64,000 nucleotides of DNA from Humidesulfovibrio sp. (lineage in GTDB: Bacteria > Desulfobacterota > Desulfovibrionia > Desulfovibrionales > Desulfovibrionaceae): NCBI GenBank assembly GCA_031292175.1, contig JARLHQ010000005.1:1-64000 (forward strand), written 5' to 3'. A program made the position numbers and the translations under genes. This document shows positions 27,545 through 34,952 of the stretch, in pieces. Under the pieces are notes generated by a model, which worked only from the letters and a program-made list of their open reading frames with translations, was not told the DNA's origin and made no database searches. How positions within the stretch are numbered: position 1 is the first letter of the stretch; each line of letters starts with the position of its first letter.

Positions 27545-28163
27545 GGCGCGCCGCCTAGATTCCCGCCGCGCGTTGCGTCGCGCCGGCAGATGGGGTGCGC
27601 GGCGCGCGGGCGGTCCCGGAACCGGGGGCGGCCCTGCGGGATAAGTTCAGGTGCATGAGTGTTTCAGGCATTTCCGTGTCGGCTCCATGCCCCGCTCAAT
27701 ATGCTGAAACCATGCCCGGCACAAGGGTTCTTGGGCGTGTGTGAATTATGCCCTAAAGGCACACCTGCGATATATGAAATGCAAATCCTTGCTACCCAAG
27801 GCGACCTCATTCGGGCTATACTGCGCGACCGCTCTCCCTGGTCGTGCTACGTGTGCGGATGTCGTGCTACCGACTTGGGAAAGAGAAACATGGCGGGCGG
27901 TTGCGCAAGGTGCGGAGGGGGTGTTTTCGCCGTGTCGCAACCACCTAATATCTTGTGAAAAATATATGGCCAACAACAATATTGCGAATAATTACCGGAC
28001 GATGAACTTCGCGTTGCAAAAGAAATAATGGGGAAGAAAGCGCGAATTTCCTCGTGAGGGGTTGACGTCTTCGACAAGTCAAGGCAAAAGGAGGCATCAT
28101 TTTTCAAAGGTCGGGCAAGGGCTCGAATTTTCGAGCCGAATTCTTCCGTGAGGGGGGAGGGCT
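27545..28163. other. AT-richer intergenic region upstream of the complex I operon
   Basis: No convincing gene is present. It carries the asnB (minus) and nuoA (plus) promoters. From about 27,930 the composition is far lower in GC than the rest of the window. Visible structure: GTTTCAG/CTGAAAC inverted repeat at 27661-27667 and 27704-27710; a direct repeat GTCGTGCTAC at 27841-27850 and 27861-27870, exactly 20 bases apart; an imperfect palindrome TTGAC...GTCAA at 28062-28082; and a perfect palindrome at 28120-28137. No clean sigma-70 promoter was identified. Confidence 0.5.
28120..28137. promoter_or_regulatory. 18-base perfect palindrome before nuoA
   Basis: GGCTCGAA-TT-TTCGAGCC lies 26 bases upstream of the nuoA start codon. 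It could be an operator for a dimeric repressor or a hairpin in the leader just before the ribosome binding site. No other copy was noticed. Confidence 0.4.
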
Positions 28164-28541
28164 ATGGTCTTTAGCTGGCTTCATTTGGCCATCATCCTGT
28201 TCCTGTTGGGCGGGTTGCTGTTTGCGGGCGGTCCGCTCATCTTGTCTTATCTGGTTGCCCCCCGCGCCCGTGGCGGCGACATGGGTATGCCATACGAGTG
28301 CGGCATGCGCCCCTATGGCGGCGCCTGGACCAATTTCGGCATAAACTACTATGTTTACGCCCTGCTTTTCCTGGCCTTCGACGTGGACGTGCTCTACCTG
28401 TTCCCGGTGGCCTCGGTGTATCGCACCACGGACGGCTGGCTGCCCTTCCTTGAAATGGTCATCTTCCTCGTGGTGCTGGCTCTCGCGATTATTTATTTCT
28501 GGGCGAAAGGGGTGTTCACATGGCCGCGCAAAATCTCGTAG
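28164..28541 (+). CDS. nuoA: NADH-quinone oxidoreductase subunit A
   Basis: A 125-residue membrane subunit with three helices and the family signature [12 protein letters not shown]...[21 protein letters not shown], where the Glu-Cys loop and the acidic FDVD lie at the quinone channel. It opens a twelve-gene operon (nuoA to nuoN) without nuoE, F or G. A purine-rich GGGGGGAGGG precedes the start. nuoB overlaps its end by 22 bases. Confidence 0.97.
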   Translation: MVFSWLHLAIILFLLGGLLFAGGPLILSYLVAPRARGGDMGMPYECGMRPYGGAWTNFGINYYVYALLFLAFDVDVLYLFPVASVYRTTDGWLPFLEMVIFLVVLALAIIYFWAKGVFTWPRKIS

Positions 28542-29065
28542 CGCAAAAACCCGACATCATCATCGCCGATCCGATCCTGAACATCGGCCCGGCGCAGCAG
28601 ATCATGGACATCTGCCGTTCCATGTCGCTCTGGCCCATGACCTTCGGCCTGGCCTGCTGCGCCATTGAAATGATGGCCGTGGGCATGGCGAGATGGGATA
28701 TCGCCCGTTTCGGCGCGGAGGTGTTCCGCCCCTCGCCGCGCCAAAGCGACCTTATGATCGTTGCCGGCACCGTGACCAAGAAGATGGCTCCAGCCGTCGT
28801 GCGTCTTTACGAACAGATGCCGGCCCCGCGCTGGGTTATGGCCCTCGGCAACTGCGCCATCTCCGGCGGCCCCTTCAAGTACAAGGACCAGTACGGCATT
28901 GTCGAAGGCGTGGACAACCTGATCCCGGTCGACGTGTACGTGCCCGGCTGCCCGCCCCGGCCCGAGGGACTCTTGGAAGGCCTGTTCAAGCTGCAGGAGA
29001 AGATCACCGGCAAGCGCTTCTGGCCCAATCCGCCGGTGGACGGCCCCTTTGAGGAGGGCAAGTAG
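28520..29065 (+). CDS. nuoB: NADH-quinone oxidoreductase subunit B
   Basis: A 181-residue peripheral subunit that holds iron-sulfur cluster N2, the last electron carrier before quinone. Ligands are visible: the Cys-Cys pair in GLACCAIEM, Cys in GNCAISGG and Cys in VPGCPPRPE. The start ATG 28520 lies inside nuoA, so the two are coupled. nuoC starts on the base after its stop codon. Confidence 0.97.
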   Translation: MAAQNLVAQKPDIIIADPILNIGPAQQIMDICRSMSLWPMTFGLACCAIEMMAVGMARWDIARFGAEVFRPSPRQSDLMIVAGTVTKKMAPAVVRLYEQMPAPRWVMALGNCAISGGPFKYKDQYGIVEGVDNLIPVDVYVPGCPPRPEGLLEGLFKLQEKITGKRFWPNPPVDGPFEEGK

Positions 29066-29611
29066 ATGGACGCGCTCTTCCAAGGACTCTCCCTCGACTA
29101 CCTGGCCGCCTGCGACTATGCCAAGACCGGCAAGACCTGGCAGGTGTTCCTGCCCGCATCCTCTTTGGTGAAGGCCGCTGAGCGCCTGCGCGTCGCGGAC
29201 TGGCATCTGGAGGACGTGTTGGCGCTCGACTGCGCCGAGGGGTTTGTGGTCACCTACCATTTCGCGCACTTCGACAAGCCGGGCCGCGTGGCCATCCGCG
29301 TGCTGGCTCCGCACGACGCGCCCAACGTCCCCTCCATCTCCCACGTGTTTGATGGGGCGCTGTGGCATGAGCGCGAAACCCGCGACTTCCACGGCGTCAT
29401 CTTTGAGGGCCACCCGAACCTGATCCCGCTTCTGCTCGACCCCGACATGGCCGACTGCTTCCCGTTGCGCAAGGAACCGAAGTCACGCGCCAAGACGCGC
29501 GAGATGCTGGAAGTCGGCGAGGTGGTTTACTGCCGCCCGTCCTTCACCCTCATGACGCCCGATGCCCCCGCCGAGGGCCAAGAGTCCGGCGGCCCGGCCG
29601 CCACGGCATAA
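29066..29611 (+). CDS. nuoC: NADH-quinone oxidoreductase subunit C
   Basis: A 181-residue subunit of the peripheral arm (30-kDa type), separate from NuoD rather than fused. The signature WHERETRDFHGVIFEGHPNL and the following LLLDPDMADCFPLRK are diagnostic. The last 35 residues (from about VVYCRPSF onward) are a Pro/Ala/Gly-rich tail outside the family core. The start is directly after the nuoB stop. Confidence 0.95.
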   Translation: MDALFQGLSLDYLAACDYAKTGKTWQVFLPASSLVKAAERLRVADWHLEDVLALDCAEGFVVTYHFAHFDKPGRVAIRVLAPHDAPNVPSISHVFDGALWHERETRDFHGVIFEGHPNLIPLLLDPDMADCFPLRKEPKSRAKTREMLEVGEVVYCRPSFTLMTPDAPAEGQESGGPAATA

Positions 29612-29627
29612 AAATAGGACAGCGCCT

Positions 29628-30794
29628 ATGACACGCTACGCAGATATGGATCAGGTCGCTGGCGACTTCTACACCAACAATTTTGCCAAGACCGCGAAAG
29701 AGAGCTCACTCATCCTGAATCTGGGCCCGCAGCACCCGTCCACCCACGGCGTGCTCCGCGTCATTGTGGAGATGGACGGCGAGTACATCCTGCGTGCCGA
29801 GCCGGTGCTGGGCTACCTGCACCGCATGCACGAGAAGATGGCCGAGGTCAAAACGGCTGCTCAGTTCATCCCGAACATGGGCCGGGTGGATTACGGCCAC
29901 GCGCTGGCCTGGAACTGGGCCTTTCTGGGCGCGGTGGAGAAGCTGGCGGGCATTGAGGTGCCGGAGCGCGCGGAGTACGTGCGCACCATCACCTGCGAGC
30001 TGAACCGCATCGCGTCGCACCTGCTGTGGTGGGGCGCGTATCTGCTCGACCTCGGCGCCTTCACCCCCATCATGTACGCCTTCGATGACCGCGAAAAGGT
30101 CCTGGACATCCTGCAGATGCCCACGGGTTCGCGCCTGACCTACAGCTACTACCGCATCGGTGGCGTGGCCCTGGACTTGAGCGAGGACTGTCTGCGCAGC
30201 ATCCGGGAGTTCATTCCCTGGATGCGCTCACGGCTGCCTATGTACAAGGACCTGGTCAGCGACAACATCATCCTGCGCAAGCGCATCGAGGGTGTCGGCG
30301 TCATCGAGCCGGAGCTCTGCCGCCGCTACGGGGCCACGGGCCCGGTGGCGAGAGGCTCGGGCATCAACTACGACGTGCGCCGCGCTGAACCCTATTCCGT
30401 GTACCCGAAGGTCGACTTCATCGTTCCCACCTCCGAACTCAAGGATGCGCGCGGCCGCTATGACGTGCGCATGATCGAGATCGAGCAGAGCCTGCGCATC
30501 ATCGAACAGTGCGTGGAGCAGATGCCCGAGGGCGACATCCTGGTGAAGGGCGCGCCGAAGCCGAGCTGGAAGGCGCCCAAGGGCGAGGCCTACTTCGCGG
30601 TCGAGGGCGGGCGCGGCAAGATCGGCGTGTACGTGGCCTCCGACGGTGGCAAGAACATCTACCGCACCAAGCTCCGCGCGCCGGGCTACAGCAACCTGAG
30701 CCTCTTCGCCGAGGTTTCGAGCGGCACCATCCTGGCCGACGCCGTGGCCATCCTCGGCAGCCTCGACTTGATCATCCCGGAAATCGACAGGTAG
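29628..30794 (+). CDS. nuoD: NADH-quinone oxidoreductase subunit D
   Basis: A 388-residue quinone-site subunit related to the large subunit of NiFe hydrogenases, without metal-binding cysteines. Signatures: GPQHPSTHGVLR (the His loop at the quinone head), EPVLGYLHRMHEKMAE and GATGPVARGSGINYDVR. ATG 29628 with AGGA upstream is preferred to the longer frame starting inside nuoC. Together with NuoB it forms the quinone-reducing cavity. Confidence 0.97.
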   Translation: MTRYADMDQVAGDFYTNNFAKTAKESSLILNLGPQHPSTHGVLRVIVEMDGEYILRAEPVLGYLHRMHEKMAEVKTAAQFIPNMGRVDYGHALAWNWAFLGAVEKLAGIEVPERAEYVRTITCELNRIASHLLWWGAYLLDLGAFTPIMYAFDDREKVLDILQMPTGSRLTYSYYRIGGVALDLSEDCLRSIREFIPWMRSRLPMYKDLVSDNIILRKRIEGVGVIEPELCRRYGATGPVARGSGINYDVRRAEPYSVYPKVDFIVPTSELKDARGRYDVRMIEIEQSLRIIEQCVEQMPEGDILVKGAPKPSWKAPKGEAYFAVEGGRGKIGVYVASDGGKNIYRTKLRAPGYSNLSLFAEVSSGTILADAVAILGSLDLIIPEIDR

Positions 30795-30803
30795 GAGAAC
30801 GCG

Positions 30804-31787
30804 ATGCCCGCTGAACTCATTCGCATCCTCATCGGCCTGGTGGCCGTGGCCGTAAGCGTGGGCCTCATCGGCCTGGTGATGGTCTGGGTGGAACGCAAGG
30901 TCGCCGGCCATGTGCAGCGCCGGCCCGGCCCCTACGAGGTCGGTCCTTACGGACTCTTGCAGCCCCTGGCCGACGCCCTCAAGCTCGTGGGCAAGCAGCT
31001 CTTCATGCCCGACAACGCCGACCCCATCCTGTTCTGGCTGGCCCCGGTGTTGTCGTTCCTGCCGGTGCTGCTGCTCTTTCTGCCCCTGCCCTTGGGCGAC
31101 GGCCTGTTCACCCTCGACGTCAACCTGGGCCTTTTGCTCATCCTGGCCTTCTCCGGCCTGGCGGTGCTCTCGCTGCTTTTGGGCGGCTGGGCCTCCAACA
31201 ACAAGTATGGCCTGCTCGGCGCGGCCCGCGCCGTCGCCCAGTCCGTGGCCTACGAAATTCCGCTCCTGCTTTCGGTCCTGGCCGTGGCCTTCGTGTCCGG
31301 CAGCCTGGATCTGGCCACCGTGGTCAAGGAACAGGGCACCTGGCCTTGGAACTGGAACATCATGACCCAGCCCTTGGCCTTCCTTATATATATAGTGAGC
31401 GCCCTGGGCGAGACCAACCGCGCGCCCTTCGACCTGCCCGAGGCTGAGAGCGAACTCACCGCGGGCTTCCACACGGAATACTCGGGCATGGGCTTCGGCC
31501 TGTTCTTCCTGGCGGAATACGCCAACATGGTCGTGGTCTGCTCCGTGGCCACGGTGCTCTTCCTGGGTGGCTGGCACGGTCCCGTGCTGCCCGGCCCGGT
31601 GTGGTTCGTGCTTAAGGTTTCACTGCTCATGCTCCTGCTGGTGTTCTTCCGCTGGACGTACCCACGCGTGCGCTTCGACCAGCTTTTGAACATCAACTGG
31701 AAGTGGCTCATGCCCCTGGCCGTGGCCAACCTGATGCTCACCGCCTTCTTTGTGAAGCTGGCCCAGTACGCCGTTGTTAAGATGTAA
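30804..31787 (+). CDS. nuoH: NADH-quinone oxidoreductase subunit H
   Basis: A 327-residue membrane subunit with about eight helices that links the quinone site to the proton channels. Signatures: WVERKVAGHVQRRPGP in the first loop and ETNRAPFDLPEAESEL in the charged cytoplasmic loop. It starts nine bases after nuoD. A short AT alternation (TATATATATAG near 31384) encodes LIYIV and is not unusual for the protein. Confidence 0.97.
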   Translation: MPAELIRILIGLVAVAVSVGLIGLVMVWVERKVAGHVQRRPGPYEVGPYGLLQPLADALKLVGKQLFMPDNADPILFWLAPVLSFLPVLLLFLPLPLGDGLFTLDVNLGLLLILAFSGLAVLSLLLGGWASNNKYGLLGAARAVAQSVAYEIPLLLSVLAVAFVSGSLDLATVVKEQGTWPWNWNIMTQPLAFLIYIVSALGETNRAPFDLPEAESELTAGFHTEYSGMGFGLFFLAEYANMVVVCSVATVLFLGGWHGPVLPGPVWFVLKVSLLMLLLVFFRWTYPRVRFDQLLNINWKWLMPLAVANLMLTAFFVKLAQYAVVKM

Positions 31788-31796
31788 GGAAAGCCA

Positions 31797-32363
31797 ATGA
31801 ACGCCATCAAGGAAGCTTTCAAAACCGTCTCCGACCTCTGGAGTCTCATGGTCGGCCTCAAGGTGACCGGGAAATACTTTCTGGAGCCCCAGCGGACCGT
31901 GCGCTACCCGTGGAAGGCCGTCGCCAACCTCGACACCTTCAAAGGCCACCTGGAGCTGGTGGGCGGGGTAAAGGACATCTTCACGCCGCGCTGCATCTCC
32001 TGCGGCATGTGTGCGCTGGCCTGCCCCTCGAACTGCATTACCGTGGTGAAGCGCAAGGCTCCCAAGCCCACGCCGGAAGAAGAAAAGGCCCTGGCCGAGG
32101 CCAAGGCCAAGGGCGAAAAGCCCAAGGACAAGACGCCCAAGGATCCCGAGCGGTTCTTGTACGACTACAGCCTGTGCAGCCTCTGCGGCACCTGCATGGA
32201 GAACTGCCCGGTCGGCGCGTTGCGGTTTTCGAAAAATGTCTACATGGCGGGCTACTCGCGCAACGACTTCCAATTCGACCTGGTGCTGAAGCTCCGGGAG
32301 TCGGAAGCGCACGCCCCGAAAGCAGAGCCTGCGGCCCCCGCCGCAGAGACGAGCGAGGCCTGA
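31797..32363 (+). CDS. nuoI: NADH-quinone oxidoreductase subunit I (2 x [4Fe-4S]) with charged insertion
   Basis: A 188-residue ferredoxin-like subunit carrying clusters N6a and N6b: Cys66, 69, 72, 76 in CISCGMCALACP and Cys127, 130, 133, 137 in CSLCGTCMENCP. Between the motifs is an insertion of about 30 residues rich in Lys, Glu and Pro (about 87-118), longer than the linker in the E. coli protein. The C-terminal tail is Ala/Glu-rich. Since NuoE/F/G are missing, NuoI would be the entry point for electrons, and the charged insertion might contact the donor; that is inference. Confidence 0.95.
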   Translation: MNAIKEAFKTVSDLWSLMVGLKVTGKYFLEPQRTVRYPWKAVANLDTFKGHLELVGGVKDIFTPRCISCGMCALACPSNCITVVKRKAPKPTPEEEKALAEAKAKGEKPKDKTPKDPERFLYDYSLCSLCGTCMENCPVGALRFSKNVYMAGYSRNDFQFDLVLKLRESEAHAPKAEPAAPAAETSEA

Positions 32364-32366
32364 GCT

Positions 32367-32876
32367 ATGGAACAGATGGCTAAAGTCGCCTTCGGCATCT
32401 ATACGCTCATCATCCTGAGCGGCAGCATCCTGGCCGTGAGCGCCAAGAGTCTGGTGCGCGCGATGGTCGGGCTCATCGCCACGCTGCTCGGTGTGGCGGG
32501 CATGTACATGCTCTTGAACAGCCCCTTCCTGGCGCTGATGCAGATCCTCATCTATGTGGGCGCGGTCTGCGTGCTCATCTTCTTCGCCATCATGCTGACC
32601 CGGGCCGACGCGGGCGGCGAGGAGGCCGCGAGCGCGCCTCTGCGCCAGAACCTGCTGGCCCTGCTCGCCGTGACCACGGTGGGCGGCATTCTTTCCTGGC
32701 TGCTCTTGACCCGGCCGCTCATCACCACGGGCGTGCCCGTGGAGGTGGCGATCGAGAAGCTGGGCCTGGGCCTGCTCGGACCCTACGGGCTGGCCTTCGA
32801 ACTGATCTCGGTGGTGCTTTTGGTGTCCATGGCCGGGGCGGTGCTCCTGGCCTGGGAGAGGAGGAACGGCAAATGA
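32367..32876 (+). CDS. nuoJ: NADH-quinone oxidoreductase subunit J
   Basis: A 169-residue membrane subunit with five helices. The conserved LLNSPFLALMQILIYVGAVCVLIFFAIMLT, including the pi-bulge helix, marks NuoJ. It starts three bases after nuoI and overlaps nuoK by four bases (ATGA). Confidence 0.95.
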   Translation: MEQMAKVAFGIYTLIILSGSILAVSAKSLVRAMVGLIATLLGVAGMYMLLNSPFLALMQILIYVGAVCVLIFFAIMLTRADAGGEEAASAPLRQNLLALLAVTTVGGILSWLLLTRPLITTGVPVEVAIEKLGLGLLGPYGLAFELISVVLLVSMAGAVLLAWERRNGK

Positions 32877-33181
32877 GTCCGTTGACGCTTTACCAACTCG
32901 TGTCCCTGATGCTGCTGCTGGCGGGGCTTTTCGGCATCTCGCAGCGCAAGAGCCTGGTGGGCATGCTCATCAGCGTGGAGCTGATGCTGAACGGCGCGGG
33001 CCTGTCCATCGTGGCCGCCGCCCAGCTCACCCCGGCCAACGCCGTGCTGGGGCAGCTCGGCACGCTCTTCGTCATGGGGCTGGCCGCCGCGGAGGCGACG
33101 CTCGTGCTCGCCATCATCGTGGTCATCGCCAGGCGTTTCGGCACCACCAAAACCAGCGTCATCTCGACTCTGAAGGGATAA
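32873..33181 (+). CDS. nuoK: NADH-quinone oxidoreductase subunit K
   Basis: A 102-residue three-helix subunit (MnhC-like). The two buried acidic residues are present: Glu in LISVELMLNGAGL and Glu in GLAAAEATLVLAIIV, needed for proton transfer along the membrane arm. Coupled to nuoJ by ATGA; the next gene starts three bases on. Confidence 0.96.
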   Translation: MSPLTLYQLVSLMLLLAGLFGISQRKSLVGMLISVELMLNGAGLSIVAAAQLTPANAVLGQLGTLFVMGLAAAEATLVLAIIVVIARRFGTTKTSVISTLKG

Positions 33182-33184
33182 GCC

Positions 33185-34681
33185 ATGACAGGGATCATCG
33201 AAAGCCCCCGCGTGCTTCTGCCGGTTGCCTTTACTCTGGTGGCGCCGCTGTTCATCTGGCTCAACCGGGGCAACATCAACCGCCGCGAGGCCGCGAGCTT
33301 CATCGGCGGCGCCCTCACCTTCGCCTCTGTGCTCAGCTTGGCGCCGCAGGTGCTGGCCGGAAACATCTGGAAATACACTCTGTTCGACATCATGCCCGGC
33401 ATCACGGTGACTTTTTGCGCCGACGGGCTTTCGCTCATCTTCGGCCTAGTGGCCAGCTTTCTCTGGATGTTCGCCACGAGCTACAACATCGGCTACATGC
33501 GCACCCTGGATGAGCACGCGCAGACGCGCTACTACGTCTGCTTCGCCGTGGCCATCTTCGGGGCCGAGGGCGTGGCGCTCGCCGCGAACGTGTTCACGCT
33601 GTACCTCTTCTACGAGGTCATCACCGTGTTCACGTACCCGCTGGTCGCCCACCACCAGGACGACGAGGCCTTCACCGGCGCGCGCAAGTACATTGTGTAC
33701 TTGATGGGCACCTCGAAGCTCTTCCTCCTGCCCGCCATGGTCATGACCTACGTGCTTCTGGGCACGCTGGACTTCCACCTGGGCGATGTGGTGACCGGCA
33801 TGTTCCCGCCCAGCGTGGTGGCCGCGCACCCGCTGGCCGTCACCATCACTTACGTGCTGTTCATCGCGGGCATCGGCAAGGCCGCGCTCATGCCCTTCCA
33901 CAACTGGCTGCCCTCGGCCATGGTCGCGCCCACGCCGGTTTCCGCCCTGCTGCACGCGGTGGCCGTGGTCAAGGCGGGCGTGTTCTGCGTCTGCCGCATC
34001 ATCCTCTCCGGCTTCGGTGTGGAGGTCATGCACCAGCTGAACCTGGGGCTGCCCACGGCGTATGTGGCGGCTTTCACCCTTACCGTGGCCAGCTTCATCG
34101 CCCTTACAAAAGACGACCTCAAAGCCCGGCTGGCCTACTCCACCGTGGCGCAACTCAGCTACATCGTGTGTGGCGTGGCCATGTTGACGCCCCTGGCGGT
34201 ACAGGGCGGCATGGCCCACATCGCGCACCACGCCTTCTCCAAGATCACCCTCTTCTTCGCGGCCGGGGCCATCTATGTGGCCACACACCTGAAGAAGATC
34301 AGCCTCATGGATGGCCTGGGCCGCAAGATGCCCTGGACCTTCGGCGCATTTGCCGTGGCCTCGCTCTCCATGATCGGCGTGCCGCCGGTGTGCGGCTTCG
34401 TCTCCAAATGGTACATCGTGAACGGCGCGTTGCAGACCGGGCAGATCGTCATCTTCCTGGCCTTCATGCTCTCCACGGCCTTGAATGCGGGCTACTTCGT
34501 GCCGGTGATCTACAGGGCCTTCTTCAAGGACCCTTTGCCGAACAACCCGCATTACGAGCACTATAAGGAAGCACCGCTGACCATGGTGATTCCCTTGTGC
34601 ACCACGGGCCTCATCTCGGTGTTGCTGGGCCTGTATCCGGCCGTATTCATGGATTTCATCCGCGTGTTTGGCAAGTTCTAG
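33185..34681 (+). CDS. Additional antiporter-like complex I subunit (MrpD/NuoL family)
   Basis: A 498-residue membrane protein of the proton-conducting antiporter family with about 14 helices. The key channel region is KAALMPFHNWLPSAMVAPTPVSALLHAVAVVKAGVF with its conserved Lys and His; an upstream Glu lies in FTLYLFYEVITVFTYPL. Length and the PTPVSALLHAVAVVKAG motif look more like MrpD/MnhD of sodium/proton antiporters or NuoM than NuoL, since the C-terminal lateral helix is missing. Because a NuoL-like, a NuoM and a NuoN follow, this is a fourth antiporter-like subunit. It may replace part of, or extend, the pumping arm. Calling it nuoL or mrpD would be guesswork. Confidence 0.85.
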   Translation: MTGIIESPRVLLPVAFTLVAPLFIWLNRGNINRREAASFIGGALTFASVLSLAPQVLAGNIWKYTLFDIMPGITVTFCADGLSLIFGLVASFLWMFATSYNIGYMRTLDEHAQTRYYVCFAVAIFGAEGVALAANVFTLYLFYEVITVFTYPLVAHHQDDEAFTGARKYIVYLMGTSKLFLLPAMVMTYVLLGTLDFHLGDVVTGMFPPSVVAAHPLAVTITYVLFIAGIGKAALMPFHNWLPSAMVAPTPVSALLHAVAVVKAGVFCVCRIILSGFGVEVMHQLNLGLPTAYVAAFTLTVASFIALTKDDLKARLAYSTVAQLSYIVCGVAMLTPLAVQGGMAHIAHHAFSKITLFFAAGAIYVATHLKKISLMDGLGRKMPWTFGAFAVASLSMIGVPPVCGFVSKWYIVNGALQTGQIVIFLAFMLSTALNAGYFVPVIYRAFFKDPLPNNPHYEHYKEAPLTMVIPLCTTGLISVLLGLYPAVFMDFIRVFGKF

Positions 34682-34691
34682 GGGGGCCAAT

Positions 34692-34952
34692 ATGAGCTTG
34701 TTCGGAATGTTGCTCAATGCGCTCAGGGCCAGGTCGGGCGTCATCGCCATCCTGTTCTTCCTGGGCCTGACGGGGCTTGTGCTGGCGAACGTGTTCCTCC
34801 GGCCCCCTGAGGCGGAGTACGTGTTCGACGTCTATCCGGGCTTCTGGGCCTTGTTCGGCCTGGTGGGCGGCCTGGCCATGGTCATCATCATGAAGAAGAT
34901 CATTCAGCCCATGATCAGCCGGGGAGATGCCTATTATGAGCGCAATAGCTAG
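34692..34952 (+). CDS. Small two-helix membrane protein inside the nuo operon
   Basis: An 86-residue protein from ATG 34692, with hydrophobic helices at about residues 16-37 and 50-70 and a short basic C terminus. The longer frame beginning at 34668 overlaps the preceding gene and lacks a ribosome binding site. It overlaps the following NuoL-like gene by 17 bases. I do not recognise a family. Its position between two antiporter subunits suggests an accessory subunit, comparable to the small MnhE/F/G proteins of Mrp complexes, though without clear sequence similarity. Confidence 0.7.
   Translation: MSLFGMLLNALRARSGVIAILFFLGLTGLVLANVFLRPPEAEYVFDVYPGFWALFGLVGGLAMVIIMKKIIQPMISRGDAYYERNS

Noticed and set aside
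27659-27958. Possible 99-residue Cys-containing protein in the asnB-nuoA gap
   Set aside because: No ribosome binding site, codon use unlike the neighbours, and the Cys pattern is irregular; the region looks regulatory.
28062-28090. Sigma-70 promoter with TTGACG at 28062 for nuoA
   Set aside because: The hexamer 17 bases downstream is CAAAAG and does not resemble a -10 box; nearby spacings are no better.
33185-34681. A complete Mrp sodium/proton antiporter operon embedded in nuo
   Set aside because: Only an MrpD-like protein is present; MrpA, B, E, F and G are not recognisable.
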